Assembly: GCA_037043015.1 (NCBI GenBank)
Contig: CM073326.1
Location: forward strand, 868,001 to 932,000
From: Bryum argenteum
Taxonomy: Eukaryota; Streptophyta; Bryopsida; Bryales; Bryaceae
Reading direction: 5' to 3'
DNA length: 64,000 bases
Shown here: one piece after another, positions 11,492 through 21,294 of the stretch
Layout: the number at the start of each line of letters is the position of its first letter
Position numbering within the stretch: position 1 is the first letter of the stretch
Translations under genes and position numbers: made by a program
The notes under the pieces: generated by a model
What the model saw: the letters and a program-made list of their open reading frames with translations, nothing else
Told to the model about the DNA's origin: nothing
Database searches by the model: none

Positions 11492-12060
11492 TTCATTCAC
11501 TTTTTTTACTCATCTTTTTTTGAGCAACATTAGAATGGTCATTTGTAAACACGCTAAGTTTGATTCTAAGTGTAATAATATAAGTTTCCATTCACTTTTA
11601 TTACTCATCTTTTTTTAAGCTACATTAGAATGATCATTTTAACACGCTAAGTTTAAATGTAGTTGTACGAATATTAGTCATCATTCACTTTTATTACGCC
11701 ATTTTTTTTTAGCAAAATTAGAATGCCAATTCAAACACGACGAGTTTAATTCTAATTGTATGAATATTAGTTTTCATCCACTTTTAGAACTCATATTTTT
11801 TTTATCAATATTAGAATGCTAATTCATAAACACGCTAAGTTTGATTTTAAGTGTAATAATATAAGTTTCCATTCACTTTGATTACTCATCTTTTTATGAG
11901 CTACATTAGAATGATAATTTTTAACACGCTAAGTTTAAATGTAGTTGTACTAATATTAGTTTTCATTCACTTTTGTGACGCCTATTTTTTTTAGCAACAT
12001 TAGAATGCCAATTCAAACACGCTAATGTTTAAATTTAATTGTATTAATATTAGTTTTCTA
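11492..12060. repeat. Six tandem units of about 95 bp forming two 280-bp triplets
   Basis: Units start near 11492, 11590, 11686, 11776, 11870 and 11966. Each has an ATTCACTTTT lead, a T-run, AGCAACATTAGAATG, then ACACGCTAAGTTT. Unit 1 resembles unit 4 (both end AGTGTAATAATATAAG), 2 resembles 5, and 3 resembles 6, so a three-unit block of about 280 bp was duplicated after the units had diverged. No reading frame runs through it. Confidence 0.8.
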
Positions 12061-12350
12061 TTTAGTCTTGTCAATTTTTTGAAACTCCGTTGATGTTAAT
12101 ATTGTATACTCTATTTTCAGTATGTGAACTTTACATTGCAATTCTTCTCACCATTTTCAACCAAGTTCATTTTCAACCAAGATGATTTTAGACGCGTCTA
12201 TTTGCCAAGCGCTTCAAGTTGCTGTGTGAATCACCGTGGAGGAGCCGTGTCCATGGCGGGCATGCTCAAGCACCGTGCGCAATTTAGAAACCACAATTGG
12301 GTAAAGTAGGAGCGGAATCACTACAACCCTATCGACACATAAAGAGGTAG

Positions 12351-12545
12351 ATGTCACACCAAGAATTGGCCCGTGCGTGGCAAATCAAGCACTTGGAGGC
12401 TCCTCCCCCAGGCAAGTTCGTGCTACAACCGTTTCATCAAATAGTTCATCGTATGATTGATCAGCATGATTCCGCTCCGTGCTTGGTTCCTCCATTGAAT
12501 CAATCAAGTAGTTGCTACGCTAAACTGTCGGCAAATGAGACATGA
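12351..12545 (+). pseudogene. Short coding-like fragment, unidentified
   Basis: A 64-codon frame opens MSHQELARAWQIKHLEA and continues with PPPGKFVLQPFHQIVHRMID before a stop. The preceding 120 bp is also less AT-rich than its surroundings. Base composition and amino-acid balance look like a real protein fragment rather than chance, but no family was recognised and there is no plausible intron or start context to extend it. A remnant of an inserted element is the likeliest reading. Confidence 0.25.
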
Positions 12546-14033
12546 AGTTTTTTTTTTAAGTTTTGTATATTAAGCTATAAGAATTGAGTTGAGGTTTAAA
12601 TTTTAAAGAATTGGTTGTGTTTTAAATTTTAAATTTTATTATTCCTTGATATGTGCCTTGTTTACCATAGCGCAATACTTAATATGTAAAATCATTATTA
12701 TTCATTCATTTGTATATCCTATACGTAAGTATTATTTTTTAATTAAAGATTTAAGTGTTTAATTTCCAAGATTTGTCCAATCATTTTAACGTACATAAGT
12801 ATCTCTCTTGATTTAAAATCTTCATATTGGTTTATTTTCCAAATTTTGTAAACCATATAGTACATAAGTATAATTGCATTCAAGTTAGTATAATAGGTTT
12901 AGTTTCTAACTTTTGTCCATATGTAATCACTACATATTTCTAAATAATGCCATGTATTCCAAATATACCTTTACATAGAAATTACATGTACAAGTATATG
13001 TTTCGTTACAAATATATAATATTCTCTATATTAGTAATTATGCCATTTGAACACATTATTATATGAATACATTATGTATAGTAATTTATAGTACATTATT
13101 TAACATAATTATGAATATAGTGCAAAATTTAATCATAATTTCAAAGGTTATCATTCTTATAACATGGTTATAGATAACTACAATTAGAATGTAATTATTA
13201 TTTATTACTATTAACTATTTACGATTGTATATAATTTAAACTAAATAGCTTAGAAGAAGAGAAAGTGCTTAAAATATTAATTTGGAATAAATAGCACATT
13301 TCACATTAAAGGGTGCCCATAATACATCAGTGTCCGTTATAGATAAAAGGATCTATTTAACTGAAGATGACTATTTCATTTTAAGTTCTATATTTGAATC
13401 CTTGACATAAGTTCACCTACAATTGAGCAAATACTTTGGTATATGCTTTGATGTAACATAGCAAGCTATTCTCACTATTTGCACAGAAATTGATAGATAA
13501 TTTAAGGCTTCCTATCAAAGTTACTTATCTCGGAGCATAAAACCTAGCATAAATAATTAAGAATATAGACTTGCTCACGCAAGTTGATTAGATGAACAAA
13601 AGCCTAAAATTCTGATATAAACATACAAAGTAAAGTGTTCGTAATGCTGTAGATGTTGTATGTGATGTTTAGCAATTCAATCTAACCCCTAAACATCCTT
13701 GATACAATATTGTCTAAATCATCAAGAAATACCTTCTTCTACTTCAGGCCCAAAGAAACTCAATCTAAGCATTAATCAGAAGATGCAACCGTGGGATCTT
13801 TAAACTAACTTGACCCTTGACTCTAATAACTAATTTGAACCGTTAATTTTTCTCCAATTTTGAGATTATAATGGTCAAAGTTGGCTGAATTTTTTCCCTG
13901 CGGAAATCCCAAAAAGCCATTTCGGCATTCTTGGATCTTTACGGGTTAAGTATTGAAGATTCACAATATAGTGTTTAGGATTGAGAGTTTCTGGGTATAG
14001 GATTTAGGGTTTATGGTTTAAGGTTTAGAGTTA

Positions 14034-14091
14034 AGGGTTTAGGGTTTAGGGTTTAGGGTTTAGGGTTTAGGGTTTAGGGTTTAGGGTTTAC
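14034..14091 (+). repeat. Interstitial telomere-type repeat (TTTAGGG)n
   Basis: About eight perfect tandem TTTAGGG units, preceded from about 13960 by degenerate relatives (TTTATGG, TTTAAGG, TTTAGAG) and followed by TTTACGG. This is the canonical plant telomere unit, placed internally. Degenerate units on the left suggest an old insertion or repair scar. Confidence 0.9.
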
Positions 14092-15053
14092 GGTTTCCGT
14101 TTTGTGGAGGCATTTGGCAATTTAGTTATCTTTCCATGCTGTTATCACCTGAAGTTAACCATTTTGTTGAAATGCTGATTATACTGTTCAAAATATTTCC
14201 CGTTAAATACATTATATTCCATACATTCATACCTTGATTTTGATGTAATAATATATGATTTATATTATTTGTTGCAAAGCATGTTGAGAGCTTTTTAAGA
14301 AATAGCATACTTATTTGGAGTGTTACATTTTAATACATTTTTGTATGCATTTAAGTTAATATTGTCTTGAGATTGGTAATCAGGTTATTTCAGTTCATCA
14401 TTTTTGAGAATTCAATATTTCTATGTTTTTGAGGTAACTCTTTTTTATTGACAATGAATCATATATAAAACCAAATTTCTTACAAAGCATGGCACATTAT
14501 GAATAATACTCATATTAAATGTATTCGATATGAGGGACTTTGAAATGCCACAATACGCTTAAGAAACACCCAAGTGGAGAAGATGAGTAATTACAATCTA
14601 TTATATACAATATATCCATTTAAGCTGACATGTGAAACAAACCATATCCACATGCAATATAACCCCATGTAGTGAGACTAATAATGAATCAATACACATA
14701 ATCATCAATGTCCATAAAAACAATTATATTAATCGTTTCTCTATATAATGAATAGAACATTGTAAATTTATTTCCTAACTACGGTGAAAATGAGTATTCA
14801 AAACTTAGAAGAATATATCTTTCAAACTTAAACTATTTGAGTATGCCTAACTTTTAATTGCATGGTCAATAATGGCATGATAACTTTGAAATGCATGCCT
14901 TCATTGGAAGCCTATTTCGGCCAATGAATGTAATATTACGATTGATCTTGTAGCAAGGATGTACAGAATTCGTCGAAGTAGGCAGAAATGGCGGGTGTAA
15001 TCCTGCTTGAATTCCCGGATGCTACTTCTATGTACAAATATAGGGAGAAGAAA

Positions 15054-15142
15054 TTTTCCCGCCGGAATCTCACCATCGATTTTCCTGACAAATCACATTT
15101 GTATTTCCCGCCTCATCTCGAGATAAGGTGGAGCGCGGGAAA
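15054..15142. promoter_or_regulatory. Three E2F-like motifs at the inferred first exon of the right gene
   Basis: TTTTCCCGCC at 15054-15063, TTTCCCGCC at 15104-15112 and GCGCGGGAAA at 15133-15142 all match the E2F consensus TTTSSCGC on one strand or the other. They fall within 90 bp, in the least AT-rich part of the region and 160-250 bp before a strong splice donor (GTCAAG/GTAAGA at 15306/15307) that pairs with the acceptor at 17575 next to the start codon of the right gene. E2F sites are known from plant S-phase promoters; the link to this gene is inference. Confidence 0.45.
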
Positions 15143-15635
15143 GGCCAGACGAATCTGAATGACCTCCGAGAACGTGGCCGTGTTGATTCTTTTTTCCTCA
15201 TTTTCTGAAGTTGATGCTCCTCCTTCAGGGTTTTTGGCTCCGTCGGCGTTTCAGATTCCAGCACGCTGCACGTAGGGATCAAGATGAGCTCCACACAAGC
15301 GTCAAGGTAAGACTCCAAGCATATGGCAGTATAGTGAATTGTGTCTCTGTTATCGTACGTGCTTCTTGCATTTTACAATTCAATTTCGGCGTCATAAACC
15401 CTAAACCCAGAGTAGCGTTCCGCATGTGTCGTGGACGCCGTTGCTGTGATGCTTAAGATTTTGTGTTTTCAATGTAAGTGCAGGTTAGCCTTCATTTTCA
15501 TTGCATCCGTCTCGAGTGCGAATCTATTGCTTTCAGGGAATGAGGAGAAGCGGTACTCCGAAATATGCGCCGTAATTCTCGGGATGCCATGTAGCCCGAG
15601 TCGAGAGAAATAGGAGGACTATCAGAGGGTAGCAG

Positions 15636-17517
15636 TTTAGCTCGATTCGAGCTAAATTGCGGGGCTTGTACAGTCGAGGAATTTAGCTCGAATCGAGCTA
15701 AATTACAGGACTTTGCAAGCCCCGCAATTTAGCTCGACTCGAGCTAAACTATGACTAACCGTAGACATAATAGTTTAGCTCGATTCGAGCTAAACAAAAC
15801 GTTCAATAGAGTTGTTTAAAAAATAACCAGTTTAGCTCGAGTCGAGCTAAACTACGGAATTCAAATGGCGCAAACTGTGCCTCAGTTTAGCTCGACTCGA
15901 GCTAAACTAGACGTTTACTTTTGAGAGAATTGACATCCATTCAGTTAAGCTGGACTCGAGCTAAACTAGACGCTTACTTTTGAGAGAATCGAAATCCATT
16001 AAGTTTAGCTCGAGTCGAGCTAAAATAAGGCACCCCACTCGCCCAATATGTTACTCAGTTTAGCTCGACTCGAGCTAAACTGTGACCTTAAGTATGTCTA
16101 AATTTACCTTAAATGAAGATTGAGCTAATGTAAATATTGTAATCCTCAAACAATGAAGTTTAGCTTGACTCGAGCTAAACTAAACGATTTCATTACAATC
16201 ATATGAAATCTGGTAAGTTTAGCTCGAGTCGAGCTAAACTGATGGATCAAACTCGCCCAACATGTAAGTCAGTTTAGCTCGACTCGAGCTAAACCCTGAC
16301 CCTAATTATGTCTGGATTCACCTAAAAAGTAGAGTGAGAGAATGTGAATGTTCTAATCCTCTAACTATGAAGTTTAGCTTTAATAGAGATACACTAACCG
16401 ATTTTAATACAATCATTTGAAATCTGGTAAGTTTAGCTCGAGTCGAGCCAGCCTAGACGTTTGCTTTTGAGAGAATGGAAATGCATGCAGTTTAGCTCGA
16501 GTCGAGCTAAACTGAGGCACCCACTCGCCCAATATGTTACTCAGTTTAGCTCGACTCGAGCTAAACTGCGACCGTAAGTATTTCTGAGTTTACCGTAAAT
16601 GAAGATTGAGCTAATGTAAATATTGTAATCCTCAAACTATGAAGTTTAGCTCGACTCGAGCTACACTAAACGATTTCATTACAATCATATGAAATCTGGT
16701 AAGTTTAGCTCGAGTCGAGCTAAACTGATGAATCACCCTCGCCCAGCATGTAAGTCAGTTTAGCTCGACTCGAGCTAAACCCTGACCCTAAGTATGTCTG
16801 GATTCACATAAAAAGTAGAGTGAGGGAATGTGAATATTCTAATCCTCTAACTATGAAGTTTAGCATTAATCGAGCTACACTAAACGATTTCATTACAATC
16901 ACTTGAAATCTGGTAAGTTTAGCTCGTGTCGAGCTAGACTAGACGTTTGCTTTTGAGAGGATTAAAATTCATTCAGTTCAGCTCGAGTCGAGCTAAACTA
17001 AGGCACCCCACTCGCTCAATATGTTTACGAGTTTAGCTCGACTAAAGCTAGCGCGTGACCCAAAGTATGTCCGAGTTTACCTAAAATGAAGATTGAGCTA
17101 ATGTAAATATTGTAATCCTCAAACTATGAAGTTTAATGATTCGAGCTAAACTAAACGATTTCATTACAATCATTTGAAATCGGTAAGTTCAACTCGAGTC
17201 AAGCTAAACCGATGAATCACCCTCGCCCAATATGCAACTCAGTTTAGCTCGACTCGAGCTAAACTGTGACCCTAAGTAATCCAGAATTTAGCTAAAAAGA
17301 AAATAGAGCTGATTTACTCTATTAAATCCTTAGACTGTGAAGTTTAGCTCGATTCGAGCTAAACTAAATAATTACAGTAGAGGTTCTTGAAGTCTGAAAC
17401 TTAGCATTTGCTCGATTCGAGCTAAATTACAGCACCTCGCAGAGTCGCGCAATTTAGCTTGCCTCGAGCTACATTTGATTACTTCGCAAAGTTGTGTAGT
17501 TAAGCTCGAATCGAGCT
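15636..17517. repeat. Right palindrome array, about 30 copies in 214- and 486-bp higher-order repeats
   Basis: Copies begin at 15636, 15682, 15728, 15774, 15831, 15886, 15945, 16004, 16059, 16159, 16218, 16273, 16373, 16432, 16491, 16545, 16645, 16704, 16759, 16859, 16918, 16977, 17032, 17132, 17188, 17243, 17343, 17406, 17453 and 17500; those at 15945, 16373, 16859, 16918, 17032, 17132, 17188, 17406 and 17453 are degenerate. From 16004 the pattern repeats with a period of 486-487 bp (16004/16491/16977, 16059/16545/17032, 16159/16645/17132 and so on), and within it a 214-bp sub-repeat (16059/16273, 16159/16373, 16218/16432). Centres are mostly G or C here. Spacers are unlike those of the left array. 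The array lies wholly within an inferred 2269-bp leader intron (15307-17575). Confidence 0.9.
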
Positions 17518-17576
17518 ATTGTGACTTTAATGTGACTTTCTTATAACTTATATCTATGTTCCTGTGCATCTGCAGC

Positions 17577-20336
17577 ATGGGCACCTCATCCGCTGAGGAG
17601 GAGTCCGTTGTTCCCCCAGTGAACCCGGATATTCCAGATTTTGAGGTTGTTCCACCTCGACTCTGGTCGGGAAGAACTGTGGCGTTGCACAACAGCGATG
17701 GTCTCAAAATTGCCGAAGGTTTACCTCGGAATTTACGATCCAGTGCCCTTACTGATTCTTCAGGACCCCTCGGTGAATCTATTATTGTGGTGCAAGTTTC
17801 AACTTTGTTTGTGCCTGTGGACAATCCTAACGACTGGATTTACTCATTCAAGTCGTGGCCCATTGATCGAGTTCTTTTGGACGGTGTTAGTCTTTTGCAC
17901 CATACGCAGTGGGATGTGTATAACCGATGGGTTAAAGAACAGGGTCGGGTCAATGGTAGACGCACTCGTACGTATGACAATTCCAAAAGGAATGTTCCTA
18001 CTCAAGCACCTCGCAGAGCAAAAAACTTGTTGACTCAGCAGTCAATCAACGAAGTCGCATCGAATACCTGTTGTAGCCGAAATTGTGTCCAACACTACCC
18101 TAGAGACAAGATAAAGGTTCTTAGGTCTCGCATGTATGAAAACACAACGGTGCAGTTCAGAAATCACATCAAATTAGATGTTCATCGACAATTTCATACC
18201 AACGCTAATGGGCGGAATGTGGTGACACTTGAAGGCATAGACGTATGTCCGTTAGCGTGGATGCAAATTATGGGTGTTAGTTCTAGCGTCTTTTATCGCA
18301 ACGCTTTGAACGCAGCTGCTGGGTTCGAAGCCCAACATCATGGGAATACTGGAAAACGAAAGCCCAGGGGTCATACAGTTGTAGCTTCTGCTGTCTTGGG
18401 CGCATTACTTGCTAGGCATGCTGACCACATGCCTCACAAGTCTCATAGCCTCTCCTCAGGGGAGAAAGTTGTAACAAAGATACTTCCTGCAAGTTTTAAG
18501 TGGAAAAATCAGATTCCGCCTATATGTGAACATCTTGCTGAATGCGGGCTTCCACCAGTGTCAGCTTCAAGCATTAGCAAAATCCGCCGACTTAGCTATC
18601 CTGAGTACTACGCGAAGAGGGCGGGAGACAATTTCGCACGGTGCTCAAAGTGCGATGAGTTTGACTCAATGATGAAGCTCACCTTACCAGGAAGTCAATC
18701 TGCACTTTTATGGTCGAGGAAACTAAGTGCTCACTTGGACTCGGCGTTTGCTCATAGGGATTTGTATTACCTCAATCGTTTTAGGTCAAAGACGATGCCT
18801 CATGAGGTTCTTACTATTATGCATGACAAGATGGACCACTCAAAGACAGCCTCCCCTGCCTTATCCCACAAGGTGAAGAACTTAGATGGTCTCATGAAAT
18901 TGCCTCTAGCAGTAACAGGCATTTTAGCTCATGGACATGTAGATCAGCGCTATGCGCATTTTGGATTAGATATTTTCTCACATGATGCAAATTATACTGT
19001 GGGGTCATTTGCGAAGCTGCTACGCGATCTGGAGGCTCCGCCGAAATCCACCTCCAGACAACTTTTTACTGAGGCATCTTCGCATCCTCTTTACGCAGCT
19101 CTTCTTCATGGTTCGGAGATGTGTTTGGATCCACTTGGCCCGATTCCAGACATTTTGGTTCCACCTAGGCCATTGCCCCCTATATTAAATGTACAAATGG
19201 ACAATGCTGTTAGTGATAACAAAAATAGGTTTGTCTTCAGTTTCTGGTCCCTTCTAGTAGCCAAACGGGTATTTCGAGAAGTATATGTTAATTTTATGCT
19301 AGTTGGTCACACTCATGATGACATAGATGCATTATTTGGTCGTTGGAGCATGGCTTTGCATAAGGAGGATTATCCTACTATCCCTCTTCTCATGAAATCT
19401 TTCATGAAGCTAGAGTCACTTCCTGTCATTCCTCACCTTGTTCAAGAGGTTCCTAACTTCAAATCTTTCATTCAAGAGTGGCTGCTGGAGGGTGATGAAG
19501 CATTGGTTGGACATACAAAAGCGCATCAGTTCAAGTTCTTCCTCGATGCAAGTGGGTGCCCCGTTATGAAGTACAAAATTCTTTGCCATGACGATGAATG
19601 GCTTCCTAGAGGTGATGAGGGGGGCATTAAGTTATGGAAGGAGGATTCAGAGGGTAGATCGCTATGGCCTAGGGGGGTACCACAAGCTGTGCAGCCAATG
19701 CAGATGCGTCATTTGCCGGAGATTGTGAAAGGAGTTTCAGGATTCGTTGACCATTGGGAGCGATTATCACGAGAGTCAATGGAATCACGGCGACTGTACG
19801 AGCCTCTCTCATACTATTGGAGCAACGTAAAGGATGCTCTTTGTATACCTATGGATACACTAATATCCCAGCAACCTGGTATATCGTCAACTCTTGAAGA
19901 AGCCTCGGAGTTGGAACATGGGTTTTGGCCATCAACTCGTCTCGCGCATGCTGTAGAAGATGAGTTTACATTGGAGGGGACGCTTCGTGAAGAGTACGGC
20001 GAGGACGACCACTTTGTAGGTCAAAGACGTGATCGACCAGCTCCGTCATTCCGAGTTGGACGTGACCTTTACAAGGGATATTTTGTTGCACTACGTCCAT
20101 GTGGCACAGATGGCCGTCCATTTTGGATAGGGCGTGCTATGTCTGATCCAAATTCAAACCCAGACTTACCTAATACCGTAGAAATCCAGTTCTTTCGTCC
20201 CATATCACGGGATAGGGATGTTCAAAAGTATTATACAGGTTGGGATGTAAACAAAAAGCTACGTTGGACGGTGGAGAGAGGCGTCGACGTTTCATCTCAA
20301 AGTACGGATGCCATTTTCACAAAGATGGAAATCTAG
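17577..20336 (+). CDS. DUF7869-type transposase-like protein (919 aa)
   Basis: One uninterrupted exon. The ATG at 17577 directly follows an acceptor (GTGCATCTGCAG/C), so it is preferred over the in-frame ATG at 17556, which lies inside the acceptor tract. Residues 1-160 are a variable N-terminus. Cys pairs near 165-170 (CCSRNC) and further on (RCSKCDEFD) look like metal-binding knuckles. Three acidic motifs follow in order: MHDKMDHSKT (Asp about 417), QMDNAVSDNKN (Asp about 542) and VGHTHDDIDALFGRW (578-584). This order matches the plant/animal DUF7869 group, which looks like an RNase H-fold DDE/D enzyme; catalysis is inferred. The C-terminal 300 residues are less conserved in type. No stop or frameshift interrupts the frame, so this copy could be functional. 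The leader intron holds 30 palindromes, and E2F-like motifs sit near its first exon. It probably acts in the nucleus on DNA, perhaps at the palindromes. Confidence 0.75.
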   Translation: MGTSSAEEESVVPPVNPDIPDFEVVPPRLWSGRTVALHNSDGLKIAEGLPRNLRSSALTDSSGPLGESIIVVQVSTLFVPVDNPNDWIYSFKSWPIDRVLLDGVSLLHHTQWDVYNRWVKEQGRVNGRRTRTYDNSKRNVPTQAPRRAKNLLTQQSINEVASNTCCSRNCVQHYPRDKIKVLRSRMYENTTVQFRNHIKLDVHRQFHTNANGRNVVTLEGIDVCPLAWMQIMGVSSSVFYRNALNAAAGFEAQHHGNTGKRKPRGHTVVASAVLGALLARHADHMPHKSHSLSSGEKVVTKILPASFKWKNQIPPICEHLAECGLPPVSASSISKIRRLSYPEYYAKRAGDNFARCSKCDEFDSMMKLTLPGSQSALLWSRKLSAHLDSAFAHRDLYYLNRFRSKTMPHEVLTIMHDKMDHSKTASPALSHKVKNLDGLMKLPLAVTGILAHGHVDQRYAHFGLDIFSHDANYTVGSFAKLLRDLEAPPKSTSRQLFTEASSHPLYAALLHGSEMCLDPLGPIPDILVPPRPLPPILNVQMDNAVSDNKNRFVFSFWSLLVAKRVFREVYVNFMLVGHTHDDIDALFGRWSMALHKEDYPTIPLLMKSFMKLESLPVIPHLVQEVPNFKSFIQEWLLEGDEALVGHTKAHQFKFFLDASGCPVMKYKILCHDDEWLPRGDEGGIKLWKEDSEGRSLWPRGVPQAVQPMQMRHLPEIVKGVSGFVDHWERLSRESMESRRLYEPLSYYWSNVKDALCIPMDTLISQQPGISSTLEEASELEHGFWPSTRLAHAVEDEFTLEGTLREEYGEDDHFVGQRRDRPAPSFRVGRDLYKGYFVALRPCGTDGRPFWIGRAMSDPNSNPDLPNTVEIQFFRPISRDRDVQKYYTGWDVNKKLRWTVERGVDVSSQSTDAIFTKMEI

Positions 20337-20808
20337 AACAAGGCAACCTAGGGGGACGACGGAATGGGGCAAGATATGACTATTTCAATACCGAAATTCA
20401 AATCAATATCATAAAGGCCTCTTTGGGAGAACTTGCCACATCTTCAGAAGAGTAGTATTCCATCAATGATGCTCTACGCATCCGATAGCCGACTCTTAGA
20501 CCCTTTAGTTTGTATTCTAATATATAGTCGTAAGTGAATTACATATTATACTGTATTTTGTTCATTTCCTATTATATATTCAAATTATGGGTTGATGCAA
20601 TCCAATTCTTCATATTACGATGTTGATCCAATCTACGACAAGTGCTTATCATATTGCTAACACAAGGGTCTTAATCACTCTGTTTTATTTTCTTCATCTC
20701 ATGACATGCTTTCTACATAATGTTTTGATCTAAGTGGACCTCCCAATTTAATGGAAATTTTATTTTCATAATACATATGCTTACGGTGTGGCCAATAACT
20801 GAGTGAAT
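20337..20808 (+). other. 3' flank of the transposase-like gene
   Basis: AT-rich sequence following the stop, probably the 3' untranslated region. No canonical AATAAA was seen in the first 250 bp. A short open frame overlapping the end of the gene in another frame (to 20455) is not supported as a gene. Confidence 0.35.
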
Positions 20809-20818
20809 TTTAGCTCGA
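20809..20818 (+). repeat. Half-site of the palindrome
   Basis: TTTAGCTCGA occurs once here, followed by TTGAACTCC rather than the matching arm. It is the only trace of the palindrome family to the right of the transposase-like gene and may mark a decayed site near the right edge of the element. A chance match is possible. Confidence 0.5.
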
Positions 20819-20967
20819 TTGAACTCCATGTATTAATTTGGGAGATTGTTCTTCTCCCATTATAACGAATATGAGGTTTTATATACCATCCAACTCTGAA
20901 TATGACCGTTGCAATTTGAAATTGAAATGCACCTAAACCGTTGGATGCTCAAAGGGGCCATCTGGCC

Positions 20968-21290
20968 ATAGGCGGTCGCCGGATGCGAGGGCCGGTCGCA
21001 GTGGCCGACGGCCGGTCGCCGAGGCCGACGGCCGGTCGCCCGGGCCGACGGCCGGACCCAAGGCCAGTCACCCGCGGCCGACGGCCGGTCGCCCTGGCCA
21101 GCCGACCGGTCGGTCGGGCCGACGGCGAGCTCGGGGACCGGTCGACGGGGTGGTTCGACCAATGAACGCACCCCGTTGGTCATTTACCCTTAGTAAAACG
21201 ACCGGAATCTCTAAGTCACGGACGGTCCCTGGACCCCTGCCGGACGTCCGACGGACGTCCGCCGAACGTCCGGACGTCCGGACGCTGTGA
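20968..21290. repeat. GC-rich tandem blocks (GGCCGACGGCCGGTCGCC, then GGACGTCC)
   Basis: From about 20968 to 21140 an 18-20-bp unit near GGCCGACGGCCGGTCGCC repeats five or six times with drift. From about 21219 to 21286 a second block repeats CCGGACGTCCG-type units, each containing the palindrome GGACGTCC. Both are far richer in G+C and CpG than the surrounding AT-rich DNA. The open frames across them are products of the repeat and not genes. Confidence 0.75.
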
Positions 21291-21294
21291 CATC

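Larger units (their letters stand above)
8990..15000. other. 6-kb spacer between the divergent genes; no convincing gene
   Basis: This interval separates the two divergent palindrome-linked genes and should contain both promoters. It has no palindrome of the family. About 9000-9900 is of mixed composition with CCGTT/GGAATGG-type short repeats; 10740-11230 has Thr/Pro-rich and charged open frames of low complexity that look non-coding; 11490-12060 is a tandem repeat; 12600-15000 is AT-rich with telomere-like repeats near 14.0 kb. A possible donor for the left gene's leader intron lies near 9040 on the minus strand (AGAAAGGTGC). The interval may include later insertions that pushed the two genes apart. 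Confidence 0.4.

Noticed and set aside
2775-17517. Reading the palindrome clusters as a CRISPR array
   Set aside because: Repeats are perfect dyads with a free centre, spacers are related tandem units of varied length, the genome is a plant, and no cas gene is present.
20860-21183. Frames of 74 and 107 codons over the GC-rich block
   Set aside because: Caused by an 18-20-bp tandem repeat without stops; no start context or homology.
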